Positions 22,438 through 34,820 of a DNA stretch of 64,000 nt are shown piece by piece (positions within the stretch are counted from its first letter, which is position 1; each line of letters opens with the position of its first letter). The stretch is taken from NCBI RefSeq assembly GCF_020080835.1, contig NC_058158.1, positions 25,128,305 to 25,192,304 on the forward strand. The letters are read 5' to 3'. Made by a program: the position numbers and the translations under genes. The notes below the pieces were generated by a model. It made no database searches and was not told the DNA's origin. It worked only from the letters and a program-made list of their open reading frames with translations. Source of the DNA: Cotesia glomerata. Lineage: Eukaryota; Arthropoda; Insecta; Hymenoptera; Braconidae.

Positions 22438-23188
22438 TCGTAAAAAAATAGTGGATTTCTTTTTTTTTTTTTTGTAATCTTCTCTCTGGATTTATTTCGC
22501 TTATGTGATTAAAGAATAACTTAAAAAATAGCTTTTGCATCTGACTTTCTTTGACACATGAATTCTAATTGAAGAGACTGTTGGAAGGACTCTACTTGAA
22601 CTTTTTAACAAGGATTTGAACAAGTTTCTAGAATTGAAGAGGCCCAAGCGAAAGCGAGTTATAATATATGCATACAAGAAAAGAAAATACAAGTACACAT
22701 GAAAAAAATAGGATTCTGAACAGTACCTGGAGATGTTGATAAAATCTTTTTATCTGATAAAATTGTAACAATATCCTGGAAAAAAAATAAAGCATATACA
22801 TATATGTATACTAATATACCAAACAGGGTGAATAAAAAGGAAAGGTATAATAGGTTAGATGTAAGAAAAAAAAAAGAAGACAAATAGATCTGCTGTACGT
22901 CTCGAAAAAGCTTGAGATTTTTGGTGCTTGAGATGTGGAAGTTGGTTCAGTAAACGAGCTGAGCGTGCCACGAAGCATACGAAACGTGAATGGAACGGCT
23001 ACTTTCTACTTCCTGTAAGTAACTCGCTGATTTCGCAAGACCCTTTGGCTATCTTTGGATTTTATGGGGATACCACTAATGGCATGGGTGGAGAGTATAA
23101 ACTTTTTATTCTTCTATTTTCTTATTACTCTTTTGTTTCTTTTATTTTTTATTTTTCTATGTTATTATTCGTAGCTGTATACATATAA

Positions 23189-23190
<2 letters not shown>
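22438..23190. other. no gene accepted
   Basis: 22928-23016 has a short basic plus-strand frame ending at CTTCCTGTAAGTAACTCG, a good splice-donor match, but nothing else supports an exon. Confidence 0.25.

Positions 23191-23191
<1 letters not shown>

Positions 23192-23246
<55 letters not shown>
23192..23246. repeat. (TA)n microsatellite
   Basis: About 27 TA units directly beside a TA-targeted foldback element. Confidence 0.95.
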
Positions 23247-23249
<3 letters not shown>

Positions 23250-23256
23250 TATATAA

Positions 23257-23597
23257 TGTAACTCCCGTGGAGAACCTTTTAAAATTGGAATTTTGAGTTC
23301 CGCTTTTAACAGGGGCTGCGTTTGGGCATTTGCTGAGATATTTTGGTGTGAGATGATGAATTTGATTTTCATAGAATTTTTTAACAGAAGCTTAGTTTGG
23401 GCATTTTCGGTGAAAATTCAAAATTTGGCCGGAAGTGCCTAATTAAATCTCCTGTTAAAAATCCTATAAATAATCAAATGAATTCTCTCAACCCGAAATA
23501 TCTCAGGAAATGCCCAAACACAGCTGCTGTTAAAAGTGAAACTCAAAATTCCAATTTTAAAAGGTTCTCCACGGAAGTTACATTTTGGCACACCCTA
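23257..23597. mobile_element. foldback element with TAGGGTGTGCCAAAA end, copy 1
   Basis: About 340 bp, almost wholly palindromic: GTAACTCCCGTGGAGAACC and TTAGTTTGGGCATTT-type words read inward from both sides. The right end is complete (GGCACACCCTA), while the left terminus is replaced by the (TA)n run. Open frames across it are by-products of the palindrome. Confidence 0.8.
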
Positions 23598-25104
23598 ATA
23601 CATATATATATATCCTGAAAAATAACCGACCGAAATGCTTACGATTTTTTCCTCACTGAAGAAAGAAAAGAGGATTAATGTATTTCTCACGTAACTATCT
23701 TGCCTATCGCGTGATACTGCTTTTAGTATTTTCCTTACACCTTCAGATTTTACTTGCACTCTAAGACCTACTCCAGCGCGATAATGATTATACAGGGGAA
23801 GGAAGTGCATATAGTATTTTTACAAGAGAGAATATATTGGAGAAAATAAAGGTGTTTTAAATTTTTATTAGTTCCCTAAAAAATAAATGTGAGCTCGATT
23901 TCTTTCTTGGATATTTTTGCCAAGTAGGCGTAAGGGTGTATAAAAAATACGAAAAATTCTATTGTCATTTTAACATGGATATTTTGTGAGTTTTTTGTGT
24001 ATCTCAAAGAAAGAGTAAAATCTCATTTCATCATACATTAAAAGCATCAGAGTTATGAATTTTTTAAAAAGTAATATACTAAAAAAATTTTCAATACGAT
24101 TTTGTCTGTTAGTTATTATATTGACTTGAATTTTTTTTTCTATGCATGGTAGTATTAGTAACAAGGAGAAAATTTCTTGTACTGCTTGTATGAAGATTAA
24201 ACTAGAGTATATTTTATTAAAATCTGTATACTTGAAATTTTTTCTCAATTATTTTTATAAACGAAATAGCAATTCTGGTCATTATTTAATTCAATCAATA
24301 GTATATCTCATATCAATAACATATATTCGTTACATATCTCATATTGTTTGCTTAAAACTCTTTCAAAATTAAAAGAGCCAATCAGTATCAAAATATTATA
24401 TTATAATTATTGACAAATCAAACGTCTTTCAAAACTAAAAGAACGTATACAGAATTAATTTAAGATTTTGTAAATTTTTGAATTCAAATTGGAAGACTAC
24501 CAACTTTTTTAGTTGATATTTTATTTTCAAAAATATTTGAAATAATTTTTAAATATGTATACTTCAAATTATAATTCTTCGATTTTACAATTTTTTTGTT
24601 TATTTGATCAATAAAATAAAAAAAATTTGAATCAGTGTCTTAATCTCGAATAAAAAATTTCAATTTTTTTCGAATTTAGTAGTATCATTGACTTGTGACC
24701 AAGATTGAAATAAACTGATTTTTTTTTTAACTTATAAAAACTAGAGTAGGACGTATATCTTCTGAAGACTTGGATCTGAGAATCAATCATAGTTTTATAA
24801 TATAAACTTTTGTCCAGTTTAGATTTTTGATTATTTTTTGCTTTTATTTGTTTGTCATGCACAAGAGTCGCCTGAGAATAAATGAATCCTGAATAGTATT
24901 CTGGGAAATAGTATGTCAGCCGGAAACGAATCTAGTGTTTGTGAAAATGTTGCTAAGTCACGCGATTGGATCATCACACCACACACGATGTTTACTACTC
25001 TTTGTATCATTATGTCTAACACTTATACACCCTGCTAGCGCGGTTTTAAATTTACAGTAATTTGTAATCAAAAAACGGTTCACTTTCTTCGTTTTAGTGA
25101 TCTA
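23598..25104. other. nothing recognised
   Basis: AT-rich DNA; short frames at 23970-24372 lie on both strands, are Ile/Phe/Lys-rich and match nothing known to me. Confidence 0.4.
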
Positions 25105-25300
25105 CTACTCTGAAAAAAAGAAAAAAAAACTACTTGACTATGAAGAGAAATATCCTTGATCTGAGAAAATCATTATGAAGAGAACTGATTGTCTTGATTC
25201 AATAATTCCTTGTCTTGAAACTTATTTCCTTACCTTGAGAAATTTTACCGTCTACGTTAGGTCAAGAGTATTTTATCTTCCATTGATACAATCAAATTCT
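25105..25300. mobile_element. degenerate CTTGAATCAAG-type MITE
   Basis: Begins ACTCTGAAAAAAAGAAAAAAA and repeats CTTGA..TCAAG-like words (CTTGATCTGAG, CTTGATTCAA, CTTGAAAC). Strongly eroded; right end not found. Confidence 0.4.
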
Positions 25301-25412
25301 TCATCACAAAATAAATAAAATTATCTTAAACTACGAACAATTTTGTTTTTTCTTAAGACTTTCGTTTTTGGTTATACAACAAGTATCATCTCAAAATAGA
25401 CAAAATAACTTA

Positions 25413-25583
25413 CACTGACAAAAAAATTGACTTGACTCAAGAGTCAAGCTCTTGAACTAAGAATTCCATTTTGAAGAAAATGATTTGCTTGAGTCAGGAG
25501 AATAAATTTTTGAGCTAAGAAATTATTCTTGGTCTAAGAAAATTTTCTTGAGTCAAGAATTTATTCTCTTGACTTGAATAACA
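25413..25583. mobile_element. CTTGAATCAAG-type MITE, right end missing
   Basis: Starts TA-CACTGACAAAAAAATTGACT, followed by CTTGACTCAAGAGTCAAG words. It passes directly into an R1 fragment at 25584, so it appears cut at its right side. Confidence 0.65.
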
Positions 25584-25719
25584 GCTGATCTGACAGGCTA
25601 TCCCTGGAACTTCTCGCTACATCTGAGCTTTAGAATACCACTTTCATACATTATCGAGATCTTCGAGTTCTAAAATCCAGTAACTGGTCGGAAAAAACCT
25701 TTTTCAAAATTTTAAATTG

Positions 25720-25990
25720 CAATAGGGTATAAGTACCACTTGTAGACACTATACCGTTTTTTGGACATTTGATGTCCATATCATTGTATAAATAATTTAT
25801 AAACCTAATAGCACCATAAATTCTATTTGTATGAATGTTAAAAATTAAAAATTTTATGAAAACATTATTTCAACATTACAATTTTTTGCACAATCATTGA
25901 ATTTCAAAGTGCAATTATTAGAGCACAACAAGATGAATTATTACTTGTGAATTTATTTAATAAATAATTTCGAAAAGCGCAAAAACATCG
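25720..25990. repeat. R3 repeat, copy 1
   Basis: Shares AGGGTATAAGTACCAC, GGACATTTGATGTCCATA and TATAAATAATTTATAA with 46765-47000, in the same order. Starts like the GGTAAAAG-type foldback element at 56265. Confidence 0.6.
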
Positions 25991-26048
25991 TAATTGATAA
26001 AATTTGGAACGCTCTGCACTTGAAATTAGTGGGAAGTTGCCGGGATGG

Positions 26049-26272
26049 CACTGAAAAAAAAAATTAACTTGATTCAAGAGAAAAATTCTTGAACCAAGGA
26101 TATAATTTTAAATAGCGTAATTGTCTTGAATCAAGACGAAAAATTTTTGAATCAAGTAAAATTTCTTTAAATCAAGAAAAATTTCCTTAAATCAAGAATT
26201 TTTCTACTCAAATCAAGAATATTAAGTTCTTCAAAATTATATGCTTGGTCCAAGAACATTTTTTTTTCTGCG
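26049..26272. mobile_element. 224-bp CTTGAATCAAG-type MITE in R1
   Basis: Left CACTGAAAAAAAAAATTAAC, right T-run plus CTGCG-TA. Internal CTTGAATCAAG and TCTTGAACCAAGG words closely follow those of the copy at 17517. The R1 sequence resumes on both sides (GGGATGG ... TAGGGTCAACCG), so it sits in an R1 end. Confidence 0.8.
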
Positions 26273-26303
26273 TAGGGTCAACCGTTTTACTAGTTTATTT
26301 TTT

Positions 26304-27286
26304 TTTCTCCCAGTGTAGCTAATAAAGGGTATATGCATAAAAAGAACATTCATTTTGCAATGATACGAAGCATCTTGAAAAAATGAAGTATGAAAATTCA
26401 AGCCTAATTGAGAAAATATCGAGTTGATATTCAAAAATATCCGAGAGTCACTTAGGTATACAGTTATAATTGATTTTGTTGTTGTCACTATTGCTTAGTA
26501 ATATTATTGCATGAACCGGTTAGATATTTGATTGCCTGTTTCTCTAAGCCCACGATTCGAAGTTAGTTTGATCAGTAAAGCAGACCTGTATCAGTGACAT
26601 TTCATGTGACGGAACCTTGGCAAGCTGTCATACAAATTCTTCGATGCCGCAGCGCAACAAAGAATGACGTCTTGAGTAATCCGGTTTCCTTATATCTATG
26701 AATATACGTTTATCCTAACCTTGATATTTATATATACACGAATTACCATCACTTTAACTCGACATTTGTTCACAATAATATTTTATTTTTACCGATTTGA
26801 CAATACTTTCAATAATACTCTTATAACCAAATTCTTACTAATACATGATGATTTTGTTTGCCACCGCTGTCAATCATTTCTAACACCATAATAACGTTAA
26901 ATTAGGTCCGGTTTTTTAATACCACTTTTTGCAGAAGATTATTATATCGCAACTAAAGTAACTAGCTCTATTTTTGTGATATAGAATATATGAAAATACT
27001 CTCTTCCAAAGCACTCTTTTCCAAAGTGTATAATATTTATAAAACGCTTTAAAGTACCTTTTATATGTATACTTAATGTGGTACATCACATATAGACGCC
27101 ATAAACTTCACTGAAAAAATGACTTTGTCTCGAAATCCCGCACAACCATCGATCTACTCGGACGAGTGAAGAAGTGTTGCCCGATAGTAATCTCCCGTTC
27201 ACGAAGTTGTTTCTGACAGAGTTCCAGTTCACTGCTGATATTTCTGTTTTAAATTTTTTTTATGCCTGCGCTGGAAGTATTTGCAA
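26304..27286. other. nothing recognised
   Basis: Low-GC DNA without gene or repeat that I can identify. Confidence 0.4.
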
Positions 27287-27630
27287 TAAAAAAAATTAGG
27301 AAAACGGTTGACCCTGAAGGCCATCCCTGCAACTTCCCGCTAATTCCATACCTAGGCGCTTAAAATTGCACTTATAACCTTTTTGAGCTCTTCGAGCTCA
27401 AAAATACATTTTATGTGTTATTTTGAGCCCTCCGAGCTCAAAGAGATAGCTTTCCTATGCTTTTGAGCTCTTCGAGCCCAAAAATCTTATCAAAGTTCGA
27501 TAAAACACAATTTTTTTAATTTAAAAACTGCTATAACTTTTGAATGAATCAACCGATTTGCGCGAGGTTAGCGGCAATCGATGTAGTTTTTTAAGCTCTA
27601 TAAATGATTCTGAACAAAAAAATTGATCGG
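27287..27630 (+). repeat. R1 copy 6, 3' truncated
   Basis: A-run, TTAGGAAAACGGTTGACCC and the following 330 bp match R1; it stops at AAAATTGATCGG before the microsatellite. Confidence 0.85.
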
Positions 27631-28312
27631 TGTGTACTGCCGTTGATATATTTATAATCCGATTATTTATATTTTATAATTATAAGTTAACCAATACTAG
27701 TAATTTGTAATTCCTACAATAAAAATATTTATTTATCTATCATATTCTAAAATGATATTGAAGAAGTTGATAATAAATGATAGATACAATCATGAAATCG
27801 ATGTCAACATTATATTTTACATAGTTGAGATATATGCTTTGAATTGCCAATTTATTTATTAACTTTTAGGCAACTAATATTACATTATTTTTATAATATT
27901 TTCATGTACACGAAAAAAAACAAAGAAAATTAAAAAAAAAATTACTTTCATAAAATCAAATGTACATTACTTTGAACATACAAAAATGTCTCGCGCTGCA
28001 GATATGTTTACTCAACTAAATTCGAATTAAGTATCTTCTTTTTATTCAATGGATGTAATGAAAATGAAAACTATGCACAGCAAACTTTGAGACTGCCTTT
28101 CACTACACATCGTCTATCGCGGGACTATTTTCTGTAATTATTTTTTTTATTCCAGCTATTTTCGGTGAAGGGTATTTTAAAACTTATTATTGAGCAATTA
28201 AAAAGTGGACTTTAAACAATACTTTTGATAAAAAATATTTTCGGCTTAACATATAGGTGATCAACATTTAATATTGTAACGACCCACGTGTTCAGCTTAA
28301 TATTTTTAGGTA
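27631..28312. other. no gene; one isolated MITE terminus
   Basis: TA-CACGAAAAAAAACAAAG at 27907-27925 resembles the shared MITE end, but no partner end was found. Nothing else recognised. Confidence 0.35.
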
Positions 28313-28700
28313 CACGGAAAAAAATTTCTGTGAAAATTTACTATACAACTATTGTAGACCCGGGAAAAAATGATCAGGACTGATCAGACCTGTTCATATC
28401 TGATCAGGCCTGAAATCCGACCTGATCAGGCCTGTTCATGTATGATCAGGCCTGAACCGTTAAATACGCTCAGACCTAATTAGACCTGATCAAGCCTGTT
28501 CATGCCTACTCATGTCTGAAGCATTAAATACGCTCAGACCTGATCAAGACTGTTCATGCCTGCTCATGTCTATTCATGTCTGAAGTATTAAATACGCTCA
28601 GACCTGATCAGATCTGTCCATGCCTGTTCATGTCTGAAGCGTTAAATACGCTCAGACCTGATCAGACCTGTCCATGTCTTATCATGTAAGGATTATCATG
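28313..28700. repeat. tandem CTGATCAG-word array behind a CACGG terminus
   Basis: Starts TA-CACGGAAAAAAATTTCTG. From 28365 about four units of 60-75 bp repeat GCTCAGACCTGATCAGACCT, GTTCATGTCTGAAG and GTTAAATAC. Units vary by a few bases and by word number. A right terminus was not found. Confidence 0.75.
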
Positions 28701-29985
28701 TTTGATAATCAAGAGCAAGCTAATCCTTCCGGATGTATACTGAAATTAATTTTTTCATTTAAGAGGTAGAGTTCGTGCGTAAAACTGCCTTATCTCAGGA
28801 GTCATCACATATTTAAGTAAATAAGCTTGACTATAAAGAAATTGCTAATAAACATACAACCAATATAATCTATGAGACTTATTTAATTTTTTGGTTCTTA
28901 TTTTAGTTTATATTACTTATAAGACATAATTATTAAAATGCAGCCAGGTTAGGGTAAAAAACTAATTATCAACAAAAAATTTAATTTACTATATATCTTC
29001 ATGTAGGCCGCAAGAGAGTGCTAAAAGTAAATTATCTAGTTTAATTTTTTTAAGCAGTGGTTAGAGTATTTACAAAGTCTAGTAATCTCCTTCAGTGCAT
29101 TTTACATGTGGTTCAAATAAACAAACCGATATATTCAATTGTCATTTGTTGTCACTGGTCCAGACTGAATTACCGATATCAGACTGTATACCATGTTTTT
29201 AAGAAAAAAATATAAATTACATAATCAAATACTTTGAAACAGAAAATGTGATACAACGTGGATTCTAAAATCATATCTGATTAAATTTTCTTTTATTGCG
29301 AATATTTAAAGCTTAATAATTTTTTACTTGTTAGGATTACGAAAAAACTACATCAATACTTTTTTGTAGAAAATTAAATTTCCTACAAGAATAATTGACG
29401 AAAAATACAAAAAAAAAATTTTTTCGTAGTTTTACCGAAGGAAAATATAAATAAAATTTTTTTACGTGTTATTTAAATGGGAAAATAAAAATTCATTGAG
29501 CTTCATGAAGAATTGAGATATCAAGCTGCGCTTTGGAGAGAATTTTTTTTATACCTTAGAGAAGTTTTTAAGACAGCAGCACTTGAAAAAAAAAAATAAA
29601 AATGTTTTTTTTTGGAACACTCTAATAAATATAGAGTATGATTTTTTTTTTGTAGTTTTATTGGAAAATATATGAAAATTTTGATTGATGTTATTTTTGA
29701 TCGCAGATATCTTTGAAACGGTTGATCTGAGCAACTTTGACCTTCAAACGTTTTTTATAGAGCGTAAAATTTCCTATTGATCCTCTCTCTGGGATGTTGC
29801 GTAAACAAGCCATTCCGAAGTAATTAAAATTCGAAAATAAAAAAAAAATATTTTCCCGTGTTATTTAAATAGGAAAATTAGAAATATATTGAGGCAAACC
29901 TTAATATCAATATTAAGGGCTCGAATAGGTACCAAAATTTTTGTTTTTTAATGTACTTTTATATAATATATAATAATATAAATAT
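28701..29985. other. nothing recognised
   Basis: AT-rich DNA with homopolymer A/T runs; no gene or repeat identified. Confidence 0.4.
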
Positions 29986-30345
29986 TAGGGTGTGCCAAAA
30001 TGTAACTTCCGTGGAGAACCTTTTAAAATTGGAATTTTGAGTTCCACTTTTAACAGCAGCTGTGTTTGGGTATTTCCTCAGATATTTCGGGGTAAGAGGA
30101 TTCATTTGATTATTTATAGGATTTTTAACAAGAGATTCAATTGGGCACTTCCGGCCAAATTTTGAATTTTCACCGGAAATGCCCAAACTAAGCATCTGTT
30201 AAAAAATTCTATGAAAATCAAATTTATCGTCTCACTCCAAAATATCTTAAGGAAATGCGTAAACACAGCTGCTTTTAAAAGCGGAACTCAAAGTTCCAAT
30301 TTTAAAATGTTTTTCACGAAAGTTACATTTTGACATATATATTGG
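29986..30345. mobile_element. foldback element with TAGGGTGTGCCAAAA end, copy 2
   Basis: Same element as at 23257. Here the left terminus is intact (TAGGGTGTGCCAAAATGTAA) and the right is eroded (GTTACATTTTGACATA). Inner halves are inverted copies. Comparing the two loci gives the full element, about 360 bp. Confidence 0.85.
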
Positions 30346-31870
30346 TGTGCGTGGTTACAAAATATTTTACTTTTTATGAAATTCCTAAAATCTATCTACT
30401 AGGACTTTTAAACAAAATTGAAGTACACAATGACGACGCACACTAAATACGTTCCAAAATTGTTTCTTTTAATTTTTAAATTTACAACAAAATTTTTTTA
30501 ATTTCCGAAAATCATATACAACCATATCGGTTACTTGGATTTTTTAATTTTTTATTTTATATCTTTTTGTAAAGAAATAAAATTTTTTTTCTTAATAGTC
30601 TTATGAACGTGGACTTGGCGCGATTTTTTTACAGTGAAACTGTTTTTTCTCGGATATAACAATTCTGTACGGATCTTAATAAAACGTAACATACTTATTC
30701 TTAGGACGATTTCCGAGGTTAAGTTTGAAGATGAGCGAAATCGGTCGATTAGTTTAAAAATGAGAGCGATTTAGAAATTTTCAAAAATTAAAAATATTTT
30801 CACTTTTACCGTATTTCCGTGCAATAAAAATTAAACGAGATATCATATTTAAGGTTGCACGGACAGTACCCCGTAAGTCATAATAGAATTAAAATTTTTT
30901 TTTCATTAAAATTAAAAATTTGAATAAGAAAATTCATTACTATAATTTAACCGTTACCTTACATTATTATTAACTGAAATAATTAAATAATTTAATTAAC
31001 AAAAACAATAAATAGCCAACGTTTGACTCAAGTATTTTTTCACAAAACTCGGACCTGGCAACACCGCGCTTAACAGCTGTTTATATTTATCTCGCTGTGT
31101 AGTGTTGAGTTGAAAAACATAACCCATAAATATACACAGGAATTATTAAAATTCAAAATTCGCACGTTCTGTTCTGTGCAACATTGCCACATTGCGCTGA
31201 ATCGCGTGGTTTATTCATTTTTAAATATGTTGGCCTGAAATTTTCGTGAATTTCTCATCTTTTGCATTAAAATATCTTTAAAAGGCTTCATCAGAAAATT
31301 TTCATTTTATTTTTAACGTATTCTACGAAAGTTAATTGACTGAAATAGAAGTTTTTTGTTTTTTAATCTTCCTATGAGGTAGTCACATAAATCGATATAT
31401 GTGCAATCCGCCAATAGTCTCTATAGACTACATGTTAAATTTCAATTTTTTAATAATTTATTAAAGGATAACCGTTCGTCAGATCTAATCCAAAAAATTA
31501 ATTTAAATGTATGAGATAGCAATTCATAACATATCAAAAAATTAGCTTTTGATCCTCACAAGTGCATTAGTGTCCGAACAACCTTAATTTCGGTAAATTA
31601 CATTTGAAAGCTTATTTAATAAGCTTTAATTTGCATACTTATATATTTTTCTAAATTAAATAGTTTTGGATTGACAGCAATTCAAAAATTATTGAAAATT
31701 ACAAAATTTTTTACTTATTCCGTATTTCAGTGCAATAACAATTGAACGCGACGTCCCATCAAATTTCTGTAAATTGCATCTGAAAGCTTATTAAGTGAGC
31801 TTTAATTTGCATACCTCATTATCAGTCTAGTCCAAAAATTACCTACTTTCTCAGACAGATTTAATGAAAT
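30346..31870. repeat. two tandem units (R5, about 175 bp), split by a TTAA element
   Basis: CCGTATTTCCGTGCAATAA at 30809 and CCGTATTTCAGTGCAATAA at 31720 start related units that continue with GTAAATT-GCATCTGAAAGCTTATT and AGCTTTAATTTGCATA. Subtracting the insertion at 30853-31583 and its target duplication gives a period of about 175 bp. Sequence before 30700 is not clearly part of the array. Confidence 0.65.
30853..31583. mobile_element. 731-bp TIR element with TTAA target
   Basis: Ends GGTTGCACGGACAGTACC and the complement of GGTTGTTCGGACACTAATG, with TTAA on both sides (30849-30852, 31584-31587). The neighbouring R5 unit supplies the empty site (CATCAAATTTCTGTAAATTG against CATAT-TTAA ... 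TTAA-TTTCGGTAAATTAC). No transposase frame. Confidence 0.75.
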
Positions 31871-32194
31871 TTTACTTTTGCATTCGCTTTGATGTCATTG
31901 TTTTTTTTTTGTATACAATCCTGGTAGTTTTTTTTTATATTTATTATGAAATCTACTTCCATTTCGGATACCAAATGGCCTTTTTTTTTTAAATTTGAAT
32001 TTAATTGAAAATTTTGATTTTTTTTTAAATTAAAAATTTTTTTTGAAAAATCTGGCGTTGAAACTTGTTTTAGACAAATGAAAATTTAAATATAAATTCA
32101 ATCCGAATTTAATCCCGATTTTTTGTGGACTACACTGCGCTACGACTGCTTTTAGTTAATTCAGAAATACATTCACACTAACGCAGATTCTTAA

Positions 32195-32488
32195 TTTTTT
32201 TTATATTTTTTACTAGCTTAGATAGTAGCTATTATTATTACTGATGGTTACTGCAACCATCAGGTTATATTAGGAATTACAATTTTGATAATAGTAGTAA
32301 CTAGTAAAAATAATAAAAGCTATTATTACTGATTACCATCATAATAGTAGTAGTTACCATCATAATGTTAACTACTACAATTCAGATGGTTTACCTAATT
32401 ATTTAAATAATATTTACTACAATCAAATTCGGTTAATAGATTTTACCATAATTAGATAATAAACTCTACTATAAAATTTTCTCCGTGC
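32195..32488. mobile_element. MITE of TAGTAGTAACTACTA words
   Basis: Body made of words such as TAATAGTAGTAGTTACCATCA in both orientations. The right end reads AAATTTTCTCCGTG, the shared terminus inverted. The left boundary is approximate. Confidence 0.5.
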
Positions 32489-33659
32489 GGACGGTACTTA
32501 ACATATTTTTGAACCCGAGTACTAAGGAGTTCTCCTCACCCTCCCCTCTATTGAAACCTGTGCAAGCTTAATAATCGTCAAAAATTTCTAAGTTTTTATT
32601 TTCCGTAAAATAATTTATTTCAGTTGCTCGTAATTATTTTAAATTTCAATCGTCATTCTTTCATTATCTATCCGTTCGGTCGGCCAGATTCTAAGTATTT
32701 ATACTTTTAAATAATTCCTTACAAAATTATTTTTCTTTTCCATACTAAATCGACTCGGGCCTTAAAATAATTTCTCACGCCCTTCCAACTTATAATTTCA
32801 TCAAACTTACAGTAACAATAATATAATAATATTAACTAAAATAATTCAATAATGAAAGTTAATAATAACCGTCGTGATAAATCATAATAACTGTTTCTGT
32901 CAATTTTTAAATAATTAATATTAATAAAAATACTCCAATACACAAAGTAAGACATTCATCACAACATTTGTACAAAGAAGTTTTTAGAGTGAAAGTAATT
33001 CTTTATTTTCTCGTATCTTATTATGTACCAAAATTTTTAAAAATTTTCATATGCAACCTATATTATAACACTTTATACACGATGTCTTTTTTACATGCTA
33101 ACTCACTCACTCGCTCCTTTTTACTCGCTCAACCACCGAAAAGCTCTATTGGACCGTATAAAGTATCAGCGAACCTCAAAAAACTGTGATTCTATTATAT
33201 GAAAGTGATACTACTGGATAATTTTTTTTTTTCAAAGATACTCTTTGTATTATATAATAACTTGCAAAACATTTTTATTTTCTAAATATTTATGTATGTA
33301 GGAATAGTTGGACGATTCTTTTAAGCAACAAGTAAAAAGTAAAAAGAGGCTTGCTGTAACACTTAACGGTATTGACAAAATGTATTGAATCGGCTCATCC
33401 TGTTAAAAATCTAGTTTAAAAGCGTACACTTTGAATATTTTCAATTATTTATTAAGAGAAAAAATAGTAGCATAACTGATAAATTTTCCAAATACAGAAT
33501 GTGATAAACCGTACAAAAATAGTCAGAGAGTACTCTTTATTATCGTACAATTTTTTTTCGTCTTTTTTTCGCTATTATTTTTGTTGGTTTATGGAACCAT
33601 GATAATTTGCATGTCATTACAATAATAATTTGACGAAAAGTAATTCAGTCAGATCAATA
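32489..33659. other. no gene; R7 repeat at 32625-32790
   Basis: 32625-32790 resembles 41560-41890 (ATTTCAATCGTCATTCTTTC, TATCCGTTCGGTCGGCCAGA, TTCCATACTAAATCG). The remainder shows nothing recognised; the 73-codon plus frame at 32968-33189 has no known domain. Confidence 0.4.
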
Positions 33660-33845
33660 CACTGTAAAAAATCTGGAGTGAATTTCACTCCCATTCCACT
33701 CCCATCACTCGGAATTCCGAAGTGAAGTAATTAATCACTCCACGTAGGGAGTGAATCCGGAGTTTTTATTTGCGGAGTGATTTCGGAGTGATTTCGAATT
33801 TCACTCCGAAAAACATCCGCGTTCGGAGTTTTTAAAATAAATAAA
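33660..33845. mobile_element. MITE of GGAGTGAA/TTCACTCC words
   Basis: Left end TA-CACTGTAAAAAATCTGGAG. The body alternates GGAGTGAATTTCACTCC-like palindromes. The right terminus is not evident. It ends about 60 bp before the gypsy 3' LTR. Confidence 0.6.
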
Positions 33846-33904
33846 ATAAGGATGAATTTTCGTTCTACGAAGAAAATCTTAAAATTAATCTTTTTATATA
33901 TATA

Positions 33905-34467
33905 TGTCGGAGGACGAGTGGTTTGGGCATTGTTAGAGTCCTTTGGATCATTATCAGCCATCTTTATTTATTTCACAATAATCAAATATAACAAAGACTT
34001 TGATTTGGAATATAACGTACACTAACTCGTACAAATAATAAATTTAATTACAAATATTTTACTACGATTGATATAACAGTTAAAGACGTTGGGGAAATAA
34101 GACCAAGAACGAATCCGGGGTCAGCAGGATGTATGCGATCTTTACTTGATCAATGCTCAACGAGAACCACCGTTCCAAGTACCCTAAGTACTTATTCACT
34201 CAAAAATATTTCGACAGCCCTCATTGTCTGTCGATATTTCTAACTATATACTTTTTACTTCTATCCTGTGACCTCGGCTACGTTTGGTGACCATTGTCAC
34301 TCCGGACTTAAGCCCATCGTCATAACCATAAAAAATATAATCAGCTTAAGTCGTAAATAATATCTAAATATTCTATGCTTTACAATTTTGCTTAAAATTA
34401 ACAGACAAACTAAAATATTGGGAATTTCCAATCTCTGGAAAAACCCAGCTCGATATTATCTCCGACA
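33905..34467 (-). repeat. 3' LTR of the gypsy element
   Basis: On the minus strand it begins TGTCGGAG and ends CTCCGACA, an 8-bp inverted pair at the ends. It also contains a copy of the first 19 codons of gag (ATG at 33961), because the gag start lies in the LTR. Confidence 0.93.
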
Positions 34468-34528
34468 CGGCCAACCTGACGATCACACGTCCTCGGGTGC
34501 ATCTGTAAACATGTTATTACAAACCGTG

Positions 34529-34532
<4 letters not shown>

Positions 34533-34562
<30 letters not shown>
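34533..34562 (-). repeat. A30 run (minus strand) before the 3' LTR
   Basis: Thirty T on the plus strand. It lies 65 bp before the 3' LTR on the coding strand. No purine-rich tract abuts the LTR itself, where the sequence reads GTCAGGTTGGCCG. Confidence 0.9.
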
Positions 34563-34567
<5 letters not shown>

Positions 34568-34820
34568 CTTATGTCCAGAGATTCATCAGAATGACAAAAA
34601 CGTTCGACCACCTTTATTACGCTACGCGTTTCCTTGAGAATACCTTTCCACCATTCCGTTCACACTGAATACAAGCCATATCCACCACAGGTATAGACCT
34701 CTAACACTCAAAATGGTTTGCTACTGTATACCATATACAGAAAACTTGTGTATCACCATAGTATTCAACTATGTACACCTTAAGCCCCCGCCACATTGTC
34801 AACCACATATGACACATGTA

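Larger units (their letters stand above)
25584..26303. repeat. broken R1 region with nested insertions
   Basis: 25584-25722 resembles the 5' part of R1 in plus orientation (GGCTATCCCTGGAACTTCTCGCT, GAGATCTTCGAGTTC). 25720-25990 is repeat R3. 26025-26303 is an R1 end in minus orientation (AGTGGGAAGTTGCCGGGATG ... GGGTCAACCGTTTTACTAG), split by a MITE. The pieces are too diverged to tell one disrupted element from two. Confidence 0.6.

Noticed and set aside
33731..33961. Separate small gene starting MADNDPKDSNN
   Set aside because: It is the 19-codon gag start carried in the 3' LTR, read on into unrelated flanking DNA.
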